From Ypsolopha sequella (lineage: Eukaryota; Arthropoda; Insecta; Lepidoptera; Ypsolophidae), in the NCBI GenBank assembly GCA_934047225.1, contig CAKOHE010000074.1, forward strand, positions 186,001-250,000: a stretch of 64,000 bases of DNA, in the 5' to 3' direction. The notes beneath the pieces are model-generated. The model was given only the letters and a program-made list of their open reading frames with translations. It did no database searches and was not told the DNA's origin. Position numbers and translations under genes: made by a program. The stretch's first letter is position 1. Each line of letters begins with the position of its first letter. This document shows positions 45,307-54,172 of this stretch, piece by piece.

Positions 45307-46265
45307 ATGTCGACAGCTTCGGATACTACGCGAAAGCAGAAGAAGACTTCAACGGCAAGTCAACGCGGAGGAAAAAAGAAGGTTTTGTTAACCGACGAGA
45401 CTGAGTTCCTTGTTCCCTGCGAAAGGGGGACCATTGAAACCCGTTCCATGCGGACCTTACCAAGACCGGAGGACCTGGCAAGTTCCATGCAGGACTTGCA
45501 GACTGCAGAGTTGGCCAATCGCGTCACCGAGCAGCTGGATGAGGTTGAAAAGGTAGCCATGACATCCGGCAACCTTAAAGGGGGATATGTTCGAAGTCTT
45601 TGAATTGCTGCTCGCACCTTGCGGGCGGCAACGTATGAACTGGAAAGAAGAACATTAGCCTCTGCTAATGTGGAGAGGTTGGAGCGGGAGAACTCAGAAT
45701 TACGTTACCAACTCAGTGTCCTCACCACGCGCGTGGACGAGCTCTCCAAAGAGCAAAGTCGTCTGCATAGGGAAGGCAAGGAGGCAAATGCCGGGAATGT
45801 CACCTCCGTCACAAGCATTGAACGAGGACAAGAGCGGCTCACTCTCGACCAGATCGGCTCACTTATTGAGGCTAAGTTAAGTTGTTTTAGATCGGAGTTG
45901 TTCCCTGATAGGGTGCTCAGGCCCCCTTTAAAAGGTGCAGCATCGGCTGTGACAGGAGCTGCTGTGGGTGCAGGCACTCCGAATCAGTCGAAGAAGAAGG
46001 GTGGCCGACCGCTGAAGCCTAGTACGTCAGTGGCTTCCCTCAGTCAGCCAGCACCAGCAAACGCCAGCCTGCCAGCGCTGCAGCCAGATCAGGCTCCTAG
46101 AGTCGAGAGCGAGTCCTGGGCGGCAGTGACTCGCAAGAGGGCTAAAGCTGGAACTGCGAAAAAGCAGGACGCACCCCCAAAAAAGCTGGCCAAGAAAGTG
46201 GTGAGACCGCCTCGAGCCCCAGCATCCGCCGCCATCACTGTGACGGTACCGGAGGGGTCCTCCAC
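45307..46265 (+). pseudogene. Family A ORF1, copy 2, nonsense and 3'-deleted
   Basis: The same start as copy 1. A C-to-T change turns CGA into TGA at 45,601-45,603 after 98 codons; the frame stays open beyond it. This copy keeps a further stretch absent from copy 1: a Ser/Pro/Ala-rich linker, SWAAVTRKRAKAGTAKK and a basic LAKKVVRPPRAPASAA segment. Near 46,265 it passes directly into endonuclease sequence, so the zinc-knuckle end of ORF1 is missing here too. Confidence 0.75.
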
Positions 46266-47531
46266 AGGGTTCCAAAAGACCCCCACTGGATGTGTGACGG
46301 AGCCGCCTTGGTCGCCGTGTACTGGAGAGGCAAGAATGGAGACCCTCCCTGCAGAATCCTGGCCAGAGGGCAAGGTTTCGTTGTGGTCGAGTGGGGCCAG
46401 ATGGTGGTGGTTGGGTGTTATGTCTCTCCCAATATCTCCCTCGCGGACTACGAGATATTTCTGGACGGGTTGCTGGTATGCATTCGCGGATATCTCACCC
46501 GTCCGATGCTTGTCCTGGGGGACTTCAACGCTCATTCTAGAGTGTGGGGGAACCCCTGGGACGACGCTAAGGGAGAGACGATACTGGAGTGGGCGGCGAG
46601 TCTCGACATCCGCCTACTTAACCAGGGGGCGGTGCCAACCTGCGTGCGCTGGCAGGGGGAGTCGATCGTTGACTTGTCGTGGGCGACTTCAACTGCAGAG
46701 AGCATGGTGTCGGGATGGAGAGTTGCGGAAGAGATGGTCTCCCTCTCTGACCATCGCCACATCTTTTTTGAGGTGGCAGTCCGATCTCTCGGTCCTTGTC
46801 TCAGGAGTCGCAGCCCTCCGAGGAGTCGGTCCCTGAGGCCAATGGACCGAGATAAGCTCAAAGCTGCTGCTGCCGTGGCAGCCTGGCCGGAGACTCCTGG
46901 TGATGAAGTTGACCTCAATCCTGAAGTTGAGGTGGCATGGTTTCGGAAATCCATGTCAATGATTTGCGATGCTGCAATGCCCCGAGCCAAGCCAGTGGAG
47001 AAGAGGTCGATGTACTGGTGGTCGGAAGAGATTGCAGAAATGCGTGCGATCTGCTTGCGGTGCCGACGCCAGTACCTCAGAACCAGGAGAAGGCGACTTG
47101 CCACGGCAGAAGAAAGGGCGGTAACCTATGAGGAGTATCGGATTAACACAAAGCACCTCCAGATTGCCATCACTGAGGCTAAGGCCCGGTCTTGGGCTGA
47201 ACTTCTACGGGACCTGGACAAGGACCCATGGGGTCGACCATATAAGATGGTCATGGGGAAGCTGCGGCCCTGGGTTCCACCTTTGACGGAAACCCTTGAA
47301 CCGAATCTGGTAGACACAGTGGTCAACACTCTCTTCCCCAGAACCCAGGATGACCCTGTGCCCTTGACCCCCGTAGAACTGCCAATCTGGTCCGACGATC
47401 TGGAGGTATCAAAACCAGAGCTGACCTGCGCCGTCAAACGCCTAGCAGCGCGCAACACCGCCCCTGGCCCAGACGGTATCCCGGGTCGGGCATGGGTGCT
47501 CGCCATGGTGGAGCTAGGAGACAGGCTAAGG
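46266..47531 (+). pseudogene. Family A ORF2, copy 2: partial endonuclease and RT start
   Basis: In frame from VPKDPHWMCDGAALVAVYW. The endonuclease blocks VVVGCYVSPN, LVLGDFNAHSRVWG (catalytic Asp/Asn/His), DLSWATS and LSDHRHIFFEV are present. The N-terminal part with the catalytic Asn and Glu is deleted. The reverse transcriptase begins (APGPDGIPGRAW) and is cut at GDRLR by telomeric repeats, before motif A. No polymerase activity is possible. Confidence 0.85.
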
Positions 47532-47561
47532 TTAGTTTAGGTTAGGTTAGGTTAGGTTAGG

Positions 47562-47850
47562 TTTTTTTTTTTTTTTTTTTTTTTGTATTAATAAAACGCA
47601 AGTGCTATGGACATTGATAGCCATACCTTTTTTTGTCATGTTTAATTTGTTTATTTGTTCGTTACTTCTCCTTTTCGCTCCTTACATAAAATATATAAGT
47701 TTTTAGGTGATATAAAATTTTTTTGTGAATTAATTTGTTACAATTGAGATTAAATTGACCCTTACTTATAACTTGTTACAAATATAAATAAATCTATGAT
47801 ATTTTTTTTAATATATATAATTTTTTTTTTATTTTTTTTATTATTTGGTT
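47562..47850 (-). mobile_element. Family B truncated copy
   Basis: Poly(T), TATTAATAAAACGCAAGTGC.. to TTATTATTTGG, with the same end point as the copy at 43,990-44,292. Confidence 0.7.
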
Positions 47851-47876
47851 AGGTTAGGTAAGGTTAGGTTAGGTTT

Positions 47877-48240
47877 TCCCCTGCCTGTCGTAAAAGGCGA
47901 CTAAAAGGGGCTCCCGAGCTGCGGATACGTGGGGTGGGGGCCCCTCGTATCTACTAAACAGCTCCGGGAGGATGGCAGCACGATGTGGTCTCGTGCTGCC
48001 TTGGTACCGAGAGGGTGCAAGGGGAAGCAATACTCAGCTTCCCCAGGGAGGGCCGCAGACGCGGCGTTACGCCAGAGGGGCACCGGTGCGTTCCATAGGA
48101 GATCCCGGAGCCCCTTGATTGGCGTGGAGGAAGGCCACCATGGGGTTTTAGCCGGTAAGAGTCCGGCATAACCTCTCCCGCTCCCCCAAGCCGGAAGGTA
48201 TCCCTGAAGGATTTCCCCATGTAAAAAAAAAAAAAAAAAT
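47877..48240 (+). mobile_element. Family A truncated copy, long class
   Basis: TCCCCTGCCTGTCG to CCCCATGT plus A(17). It carries the CCATAGGAG marker. This is the last element before the tandem 5,569-bp units. Confidence 0.85.
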
Positions 48241-48255
48241 GTTAGGTTAGGTCAG

Positions 48256-48551
48256 GTTTTTTTTTTTTTTTTTTTTAATAAAACGCAAGTGCTATGGACA
48301 TTGATCGCCATACCTTTTTTAGTCAAGTTTAATTTGTTCTTTACTTCTCCTTTTCGCTCCTTACATAAAATATATTAGTTTTTAGGTGATATACAATTTT
48401 TTTGTGAATTAAGTTGTTACAATTGAGATTAAATTGACCCTTACTTATAACTAGTTACAAATATAAATAAATCTATGTTTTTTTTTTTCTTTTTTTTTTT
48501 TTATTTATTGTTTTTTTTTTTATTTTTTTTTTTATTTTTTTTTTATGTATA

Positions 48552-48603
<52 letters not shown>

Positions 48604-48738
48604 TTATGAATATTAAATATTATACTACTACACGATACATATTTTATTTTTAAAATAAGTTGTCACTACAATTATACAAAATTTTAGTTAATATGGATAT
48701 GAAAATTTTACAATTATGAAATTACAAATACTACAAAC
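48256..48738 (-). mobile_element. Family B long copy fused to a viral fragment
   Basis: Poly(T), AATAAAACGCAAGTGCTATG.., the B 3' UTR, T-rich and (TA)n blocks, then TGAATATTAAATATTATACT..AATTACAAATACTACAAAC. It joins the viral sequence at about 48,739 with no TTAGG or poly(A) between. On the minus strand the order is viral sequence, LINE 3' UTR, poly(A). Confidence 0.75.
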
Positions 48739-49472
48739 AAACACCTTTATTGTGAGGAGGTGGGACGCACAACTTTACCCGGCTCAGACGACTTGGGTGC
48801 CGCCCGTGCCGCCACTCAGCATGGCGTCAGCCACTGACGTGTCTCGGTTCCTCCAAGCCATTTTTAAATTATACTCTTTGATCGTGCCGGTCTCAGCTGC
48901 CAGGGCGTTCATTATTAGCCGAACTATGGCATCGTTCTTTCGGCGAGCCGTGTAATACACACAGCTGCCGGTATGCCTTGACACCGCCACGACCGCGTGA
49001 TGGATGCTGCTGTGCAACTGCTGGGTGACTTTCGCAGTTCTTATGATCACCACTCTCTCCCACGTAAGTCCTTGAGCCTCGTGGATTGTGTGGATACGCG
49101 ACCCTTGTTGCTTACCATAACCCAGACCTTCTAGGAAGGCTTTTTCGGCCTGGGTGTGTACAAGGTAGAGCGTGTTGTGCTCGTTTCTTGGAGGTCGCGT
49201 CTCTTCGTAGGATTCCAAAGTCAAGGACCGTGTTTGAGCCTTGGACGAGTATATGCCACTGTAGATCTCCCTTAGGGCATATGCTACGTCCATGGGGTTT
49301 CGGTGTGTGCACAGCAGTTGTTTTGTTATGCTACCGAAAATACTGGGACTAAGGTACCTCATCGGGAAGAGGTTTTCTCTGTCAATGAAAGGGACCTGGT
49401 TTTGGTCACCCAGGAGCAAGATTTTGCTGGCGCCGACTATCCTGGTTGCTAACACGATGGCTCCAAAGTGGT
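48739..49472 (-). pseudogene. Endogenous viral element: SF1 RNA-virus helicase fragment, copy 1
   Basis: The minus-strand frame is open from the telomeric junction (about 49,470) to TGA at 48,784, about 228 codons. The apparent first codon is GTG and coding similarity continues upstream, so there is no true start. Motifs of a superfamily 1 viral helicase follow in order: GDQNQVPFIDR (motif III), THRNPMDVAY (IV), TIHEAQGLTWERVVIIRT (V) and VVAVSRHTGSCVYYT (VI). Walker A and the DE box would lie beyond the break. The pattern fits the alphavirus-like supergroup, closest in style to virga-, nege- and kita-like viruses. Truncated at both ends, it cannot act as a helicase or support a virus. No internal stop has accumulated. 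Confidence 0.85.
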
Positions 49473-49496
49473 TAGGTCAGGTTAGATTAGGTTAGG

Positions 49497-49572
49497 TTTT
49501 TTTTTTTTTTTGTAGGATCTGTTTTATTCAGCTGCTTTTAATTTGGCAGTCATCATTTGTATCTGACATTTA
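49497..49572 (-). mobile_element. Family C truncated copy
   Basis: Poly(T), GTAGGATCTGTTTTATTCAG.. to TCTGACATT. Four more in unit 1 (50,309, 51,156, 51,436, 52,663) end at the same or the neighbouring base. Confidence 0.65.
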
Positions 49573-49593
49573 GGTTAGGTTAGGTTAGGTTAG

Positions 49594-49861
49594 GTTTTTT
49601 TTTTTTTTTTTTTTTCTTTTATTAATAAAACGCAAGTGCTATGGACATATCTTTTTTTGTCATGTTTAATTTGTTAATTTGTTCGTTACTTCTCCTTTTC
49701 GCTCCTTACATAAAATATATAAGTTTTAGGTGATATAAATTTTTTTTGTGAATTAAGTTGTAACAATTGAGATTAAATTGACCCTTACTTATAACTTGTT
49801 ACAAATATAAATAAATCTATGATATTTTTTTTTAATATATATATATATTTGTTTATTATTT
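49594..49861 (-). mobile_element. Family B truncated copy with small deletion
   Basis: As other short B copies, but GGACATATCTTTTTTTGTCA replaces the longer GGACATTGATAGCCATA.. segment, so about 14 bases are missing. It ends at TTATTATTTGG. Confidence 0.7.
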
Positions 49862-49890
49862 GGTTAGGTTAGGTAAGGTTAGGTTAGGTT

Positions 49891-50256
49891 ATCCCCTGCC
49901 TGTCGTAAAAGGCGACTAAAAGGGGCTCCTGAGCTGCGGATACGTGGGGTGGGGGCCCTTCGTATCTACTAAACAGCTCCGGGAGGATGGCAGCACGATG
50001 TGGTCTCGTGCTGCCTTGGCACCGAGAGGGTGCAAGGGGAAGCAATACTCAGCTTCCCCAGGGAGGGCCGCAGACGCGGCGTTGCGCCAGAGGGGCACCG
50101 GTGCGTTCCATAGGAGATCCCGGAGCCCCTTGATTGGCGTGGAGGAAGGCCACCATGGGGTTTTAGCCAGTAAGAGTCCGGCATAACCTCTCCCGCTCTC
50201 CCAAGCCGGAAGGTATCCCTGAAGGATTTCCCCATGTAAAAAAAAAATAAAAAAAT
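49891..50256 (+). mobile_element. Family A truncated copy, long class
   Basis: ATCCCCTGCC.. to CCCCATGT plus an A-rich tail with one T. It has CCATAGGAG and the private change AGCCAGTAAG for AGCCGGTAAG. Confidence 0.85.
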
Positions 50257-50413
50257 GTTAGGTTAGGTCAGGTTAGGTTAGGTTAGGTTAGGTTGTTAGG
50301 CTGGGTTAGATTTTTTTTTTTTTTTTTTTTAGAATCTGTAGAATTCAGCTGCTTTTAATTTTGCAGTCATCATTTGTATCTGACATTTAGGTTAGGTTAG
50401 GTTAGGTTAGGTT

Positions 50414-50571
50414 GCGGTGCGTTCCACAGGAGATCCCGGAGCCCCTTGATTGGCGTGGAGGAAGGCCACCATGGGGTTTTAGCCGGTAAGAGTCCGGCAT
50501 AACCTCTCCCGCTCTCCCAAGCCGGAAGGTATCCCTGAAGGATTTCCCCATGTAAAAAAAAAATAAAAAAA
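50414..50571 (+). mobile_element. Family A truncated copy, short class
   Basis: Starts GCGGTGCGTTCCACAGG directly after AGGTT; about 137 bases plus tail. It shares the CTCTCCCAAGCC variant with its upstream long neighbour (50,197) but carries CCACAGG like copy 1. Confidence 0.8.
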
Positions 50572-50594
50572 TGTTAGGTTAGGTCAGGTTAGGT

Positions 50595-50872
50595 TTTTTT
50601 TTTTTTTTTTTTTTTTAATAAAACGCAAGTGCTGTGGACATTGATCGCCATACCTTTTTTAGTTATGTTTAATTTGTTTAATTTGTTCTTTACTTCTCCT
50701 TTTCGCTCCTTACATAAAATATATTACTTTTTAGGTGATATAAAAATTTTTTTGTCAATTAAGTTAATACAATTGAGATTAAATTGACCCTTACTTATAA
50801 CTTGTTACAAATATAAATAAATGTATGATATATATATATATATTTTTTTTATATATATAATTTTTTTTTTTT

Positions 50873-50903
<31 letters not shown>

Positions 50904-51124
50904 TTTTTTTTTTAGTTGTTAATGTCATTATTATTATTATGATGATTATTTTTTTTTTATGTATATATATGTATATATATATTTTTTTTTTATGAATATT
51001 AAATATTATACTACTACACGATACATATTTTATTTTTAAAATAAGTTGTCACTACAATTATACTAAATTTTAATTAATATGGATATAAAAAATTTACAAT
51101 TATGAAATTACAAATGCTACAAAC
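50595..51124 (-). mobile_element. Family B long copy without viral sequence
   Basis: The same extended B sequence as at 48,256-48,738 (TGAATATTAAATATTATACT..) and about 95% similar. It ends at ..GCTACAAAC and goes straight into AGGTTAGG. The break falls at the same base where the other long copy meets the viral fragment. Confidence 0.75.
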
Positions 51125-51261
51125 AGGTTAGGTTAGGTTGTTAGGCTAGGTTAGGTTTTTTTTTTTTTTTTTTAGGATCTGTAGAATTCAGCTGCTTTTA
51201 ATTTTGCAGTCATCATTTGTATCTGACATTAAGGTTAGGTTAGGTTAGGTTAGGTTAGGTT

Positions 51262-51419
51262 GCGGTGCGTTCCACAGGAGATCCCGGAGCCCCTTGATTG
51301 GCGTGGAGGAAGGCCACCATTGGGTTTTAGCCGGTAAGAGTCCGGCATAACCTCTCCTGCTGCCCCAAGCCGGAAGGTATCCATTAAGGATTTCCCCATG
51401 TAAAAAAAAAAAAAAAAAA
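51262..51419 (+). mobile_element. Family A truncated copy, short class
   Basis: Starts GCGGTGCGTTCCACAGG, ends ..GGATTTCCCCATGT plus A(18). Private variants CACCATTGGG and TATCCATTAAGG. Confidence 0.8.
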
Positions 51420-51559
51420 GGTTAGGTTAGGTTAGGTTTTTTTTTTTTTTTTTGTATGATCTGTTTAATTCAGCTGCTTTTAATTTTGCAGTCATCATTT
51501 GTATCTGACATTTAGGTTAGGTTAGGTTAGGTTAGGGTTGGTTAGGTAAGGTTTGGTTA

Positions 51560-51807
51560 GGTTTTTTTTTTTTTTTTTTTTTTTATTAATAAAACGCAAG
51601 TGCTATGGACATTGATAGCCATACCTTTTTTTGTCATGTTTAATTTGTTTATTTGTTCGTTACTTCTTTTCGCTCCTTACATAAAATATATACATTTTTA
51701 GGTGATATAAAATTTTTTTGTGAATTTAGTTGTTACAATTGAGATTAAATTGACCCTTACTTATAACTTGTTACAAATATAAATAAATCTATGATTTTTT
51801 TTAAATA

Positions 51808-51838
<31 letters not shown>

Positions 51839-51850
51839 TTTTATTATTTG
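51560..51850 (-). mobile_element. Family B truncated copy
   Basis: Poly(T), TTATTAATAAAACGCAAGTG.. through (TA)n to TTATTATTTGG. It lacks the CTCC of ACTTCTCCTTTTCGC. Confidence 0.7.
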
Positions 51851-51893
51851 GTTAGGTTAGGTAAGGTTAGGTTAGGTAAGGTTAGGTTAGGTT

Positions 51894-52256
51894 ATCCCCT
51901 GCCTGTCGTAAAAGGCGACTAAAAGGGGCTCCCGAGCTTCGGATACGTGCGGTGGGGGCCCTTCGTATCATCTTAACAGCTCCGGGAGGATGGCAGCACG
52001 ATGTGGTCTCGTGCTGCCTTGGCACCGAGAGGGTGCAAGGGGAAGCAATACTCAGCTTCCCCAGAGAGGGCCGCAGACGCGGCATTGCGCCAGAGGGGCA
52101 CCGGTGCGTTCCATAGGAGATCCCGGAGCCCCTTGATTGGCGTGGAGGAAGGCCACCATGGGGTTTTAGCCGGTAAGAGTCCGGCATAACCTCTCCCGCT
52201 CCCCCAAGCCGGAAGGTATCCCTGAAGGATTTCCCCATGTAAAAAAAAAAAAAAAA
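51894..52256 (+). mobile_element. Family A truncated copy, long class
   Basis: ATCCCCTGCC.. with the variant CGTATCATCTTAACAGCTCC in place of CGTATCTACTAAACAGCTCC, then CCATAGGAG and poly(A). Confidence 0.85.
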
Positions 52257-52290
52257 TGTTAGGTCAGGTTAGGTTAGGTTAGGTTAGGTT

Positions 52291-52638
52291 GCGGTGCGTT
52301 CCACAGGAGATCCCGGAGCCCCTTGATTGGCGTGGAGGAAGGCCACCATGGGGTTTTAGCCGGTAAGAGTCCGGCATAACCTCTCCCGCTCCCCCAAGCC
52401 GGAAGGTATCCCTGAAGGATTTCCCCATGTAAAAAAAAAAAAAAAAATGTAAGGTTAGGTCAGGTTAGGTTAGGTTAGGTTAGGTTAGGTTGCGGTTCGT
52501 TCCACAGGAGATCCCGGAGCCCCTTGATTGGCGTGGAGGAAGGCCACCATGGGGTTTTAGCCGGTAAGAGTCCGGCATAACCTCTCCTGCTCCCCCAAGC
52601 CGGAAGGTATCCATGAAGGATTTCCCCATGTAAAAAAC
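52291..52638 (+). mobile_element. Two family A truncated copies, short class
   Basis: Copies at 52,291-52,447 and 52,492-52,638, both starting GCGGT(G/T)CGTTCCACAGG after AGGTT. The second has CTCTCCTGCTCC and a short A6 tail followed by CAAGG. Confidence 0.8.
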
Positions 52639-52759
52639 AAGGTTAGGTTAGGTTAGGTAAGGTTTTTTTTTTTTTTTGTAGGATCTGTTTTATTCAGCTG
52701 CTTTTAATTTGGCAGTCGTCATTTGTATCTGACATTTAGGTTAGGTTAGGTTAGGTTAG

Positions 52760-53035
52760 GTTTTTTTTTTTTTTTTTTCTTTTATTAATAAAACGCAAGT
52801 GCTATGGACATTGATAGCCATATCTTTTTTTGTCATGTTTAATTTGTTAATTTGTTCGTTACTTCTCCTTTTCGCTCCTTACATAAAATATATAAGTTTT
52901 AGGTGATATAAATTTTTTTTGTGAATTAAGTTGTTACAATTGAGATTAAATTGACCCTTACTTATAACTTGTTACAAATATAAATAAATCTATGATATTT
53001 TTTTTAAATATATATATATATATTTTTATTATTTG
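52760..53035 (-). mobile_element. Family B truncated copy
   Basis: Poly(T), CTTTTATTAATAAAACGC.. to TTATTATTTGG. Like 49,594 but with the GGACATTGATAGCCATATC segment intact. Confidence 0.7.
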
Positions 53036-53063
53036 GTTAGGTTAGGTAAGGTTAGGTTAGGTT

Positions 53064-53423
53064 ATCCCCTGCCTGTCGTAAAAGGCGACTAAAAGGGGCT
53101 CCTGTGCTGCGGATACGTGGGGTGGGGGCCCTTCGTATCTACTAAACAGCTCCGGGAGGATGGCAGCACGATGTGGTCTCGTGCTGCCTTGGCACCGAGA
53201 GGGTGCAAGGGGAAGCAATACTCAGCTTCCCCAGGGAGGGCCGCAGACGCGGCGTTGCACCAGAGGGGCAACGGTGCGTTCCATAGGAGATCCCGGAGCC
53301 CCTTGATTGGCGTGGAGGAAGGCCACCATGGGGTTTTAGCCGGTAAGAGTCCGGCATAACCTCTCCCGCTCCCCCAAGCCGGAAGGTATCCCTGAAGGAT
53401 TTCCCCATGTAAAAAAAAAAAAT
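53064..53423 (+). mobile_element. Family A truncated copy, long class
   Basis: ATCCCCTGCC.. with private variants GCTCCTGTGCTGC and GCACCAGAGGGGCAACGG, then CCATAGGAG and poly(A). Confidence 0.85.
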
Positions 53424-53456
53424 GTTAGGTCAGGTTAGGTTAGGTTAGGTTAGGTT

Positions 53457-53801
53457 GCGGTGCGTTCCACAGGAGATCCCGGAGCCCCTTGATTGGCGTG
53501 GAGGAAGGCCACCATGGGGTTTTAGCCGGTAAGAGTCCGGCATAACCTCTCCCGCTCCCCCAAGCCGGAAGGTATCCCTGAAGGATTTCCCCATGTAAAA
53601 AAAAAAATAAAATGTTAGGTCAGGTTAGGTTAGGTTAGGTTAGGTTGCGGTGCGTTCCACAGGAGATCCCGGAGCCCCTTGATTGGCGTGGAGGAAGGCC
53701 ACCATGGGGTTTTAGCCGGTAAGAGTCCGGCACAACCTCTCCCGCTCCCCCAAGCCGGAAGGTATCCCTGAAGGATTTCCCCATGTAAAAAAAAAAAAAA
53801 A
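53457..53801 (+). mobile_element. Two family A truncated copies, short class
   Basis: Copies at 53,457-53,612 and 53,647-53,801 start GCGGTGCGTTCCACAGG. The second has GGCACAACC for GGCATAACC. They close unit 1. Confidence 0.8.
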
Positions 53802-53825
53802 TGTAAGGTTAGGTCAGGTTAGGTT

Positions 53826-54122
53826 AGGTTTTTTTTTTTTTTTTTTTTTAATAAAACGCAAGTGCTATGGACATTGATCGCCATACCTTTTTTAGTCAAG
53901 TTTAATTTGTTCTTTACTTCTCCTTTTCGCTCCTTACATAAAATATATTAGTTTTTAGGTGATATACAATTTTTTTGTGAATTAAGTTGTTACAATTGAG
54001 ATTAAATTGACCCTTACTTATAACTAGTTACAAATATAAATAAATCTATGTTTTTTTTTTTTCTTTTTTTTTTTTTTTTATTGTTTTTTTTTTTTTTTTT
54101 TTTTATTTTTTTTTTATGTATA

Positions 54123-54172
<50 letters not shown>

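Larger units (their letters stand above)
44719..47531 (+). mobile_element. Telomeric LINE family A, copy 2, lacking its 3' half
   Basis: Same 5' end as copy 1 (CCCGTGGG after AGGTT). It runs through the leader, ORF1, the endonuclease and into the reverse transcriptase, then stops at ..GAGACAGGCTAAGG and continues as TTAGTTTAGGTTAGG. Target-primed insertion loses 5' ends, not 3' ends, so this end must come from breakage or recombination. The last bases TAAGG resemble a telomere unit. Confidence 0.85.
48256..53825. repeat. Higher-order telomeric repeat, unit 1 (5,569 bp)
   Basis: Contents left to right, with TTAGG tracts between: B long + viral fragment; C (49,497); B (49,594); A long (49,891); C (50,309); A short (50,414); B long (50,595); C (51,156); A short (51,262); C (51,436); B (51,560); A long (51,894); A short (52,291, 52,492); C (52,663); B (52,760); A long (53,064); A short (53,457, 53,647). 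The same order repeats 5,569 bp later. The left border is set by the change of upstream neighbour: a long A copy before unit 1, a short one before unit 2. Confidence 0.9.

Noticed and set aside
48784..48786. TGA at the end of the viral frame as a readthrough codon before a polymerase
   Set aside because: The next in-frame codons soon include TAA and the viral segment ends about 45 bases on, so nothing supports readthrough.
48739..49472. Host DNA/RNA helicase gene
   Set aside because: Motif style (GDQNQVPFI, VSRHT) is of alphavirus-like RNA viruses. The fragment has no introns or start and is bounded by LINE and telomere sequence.
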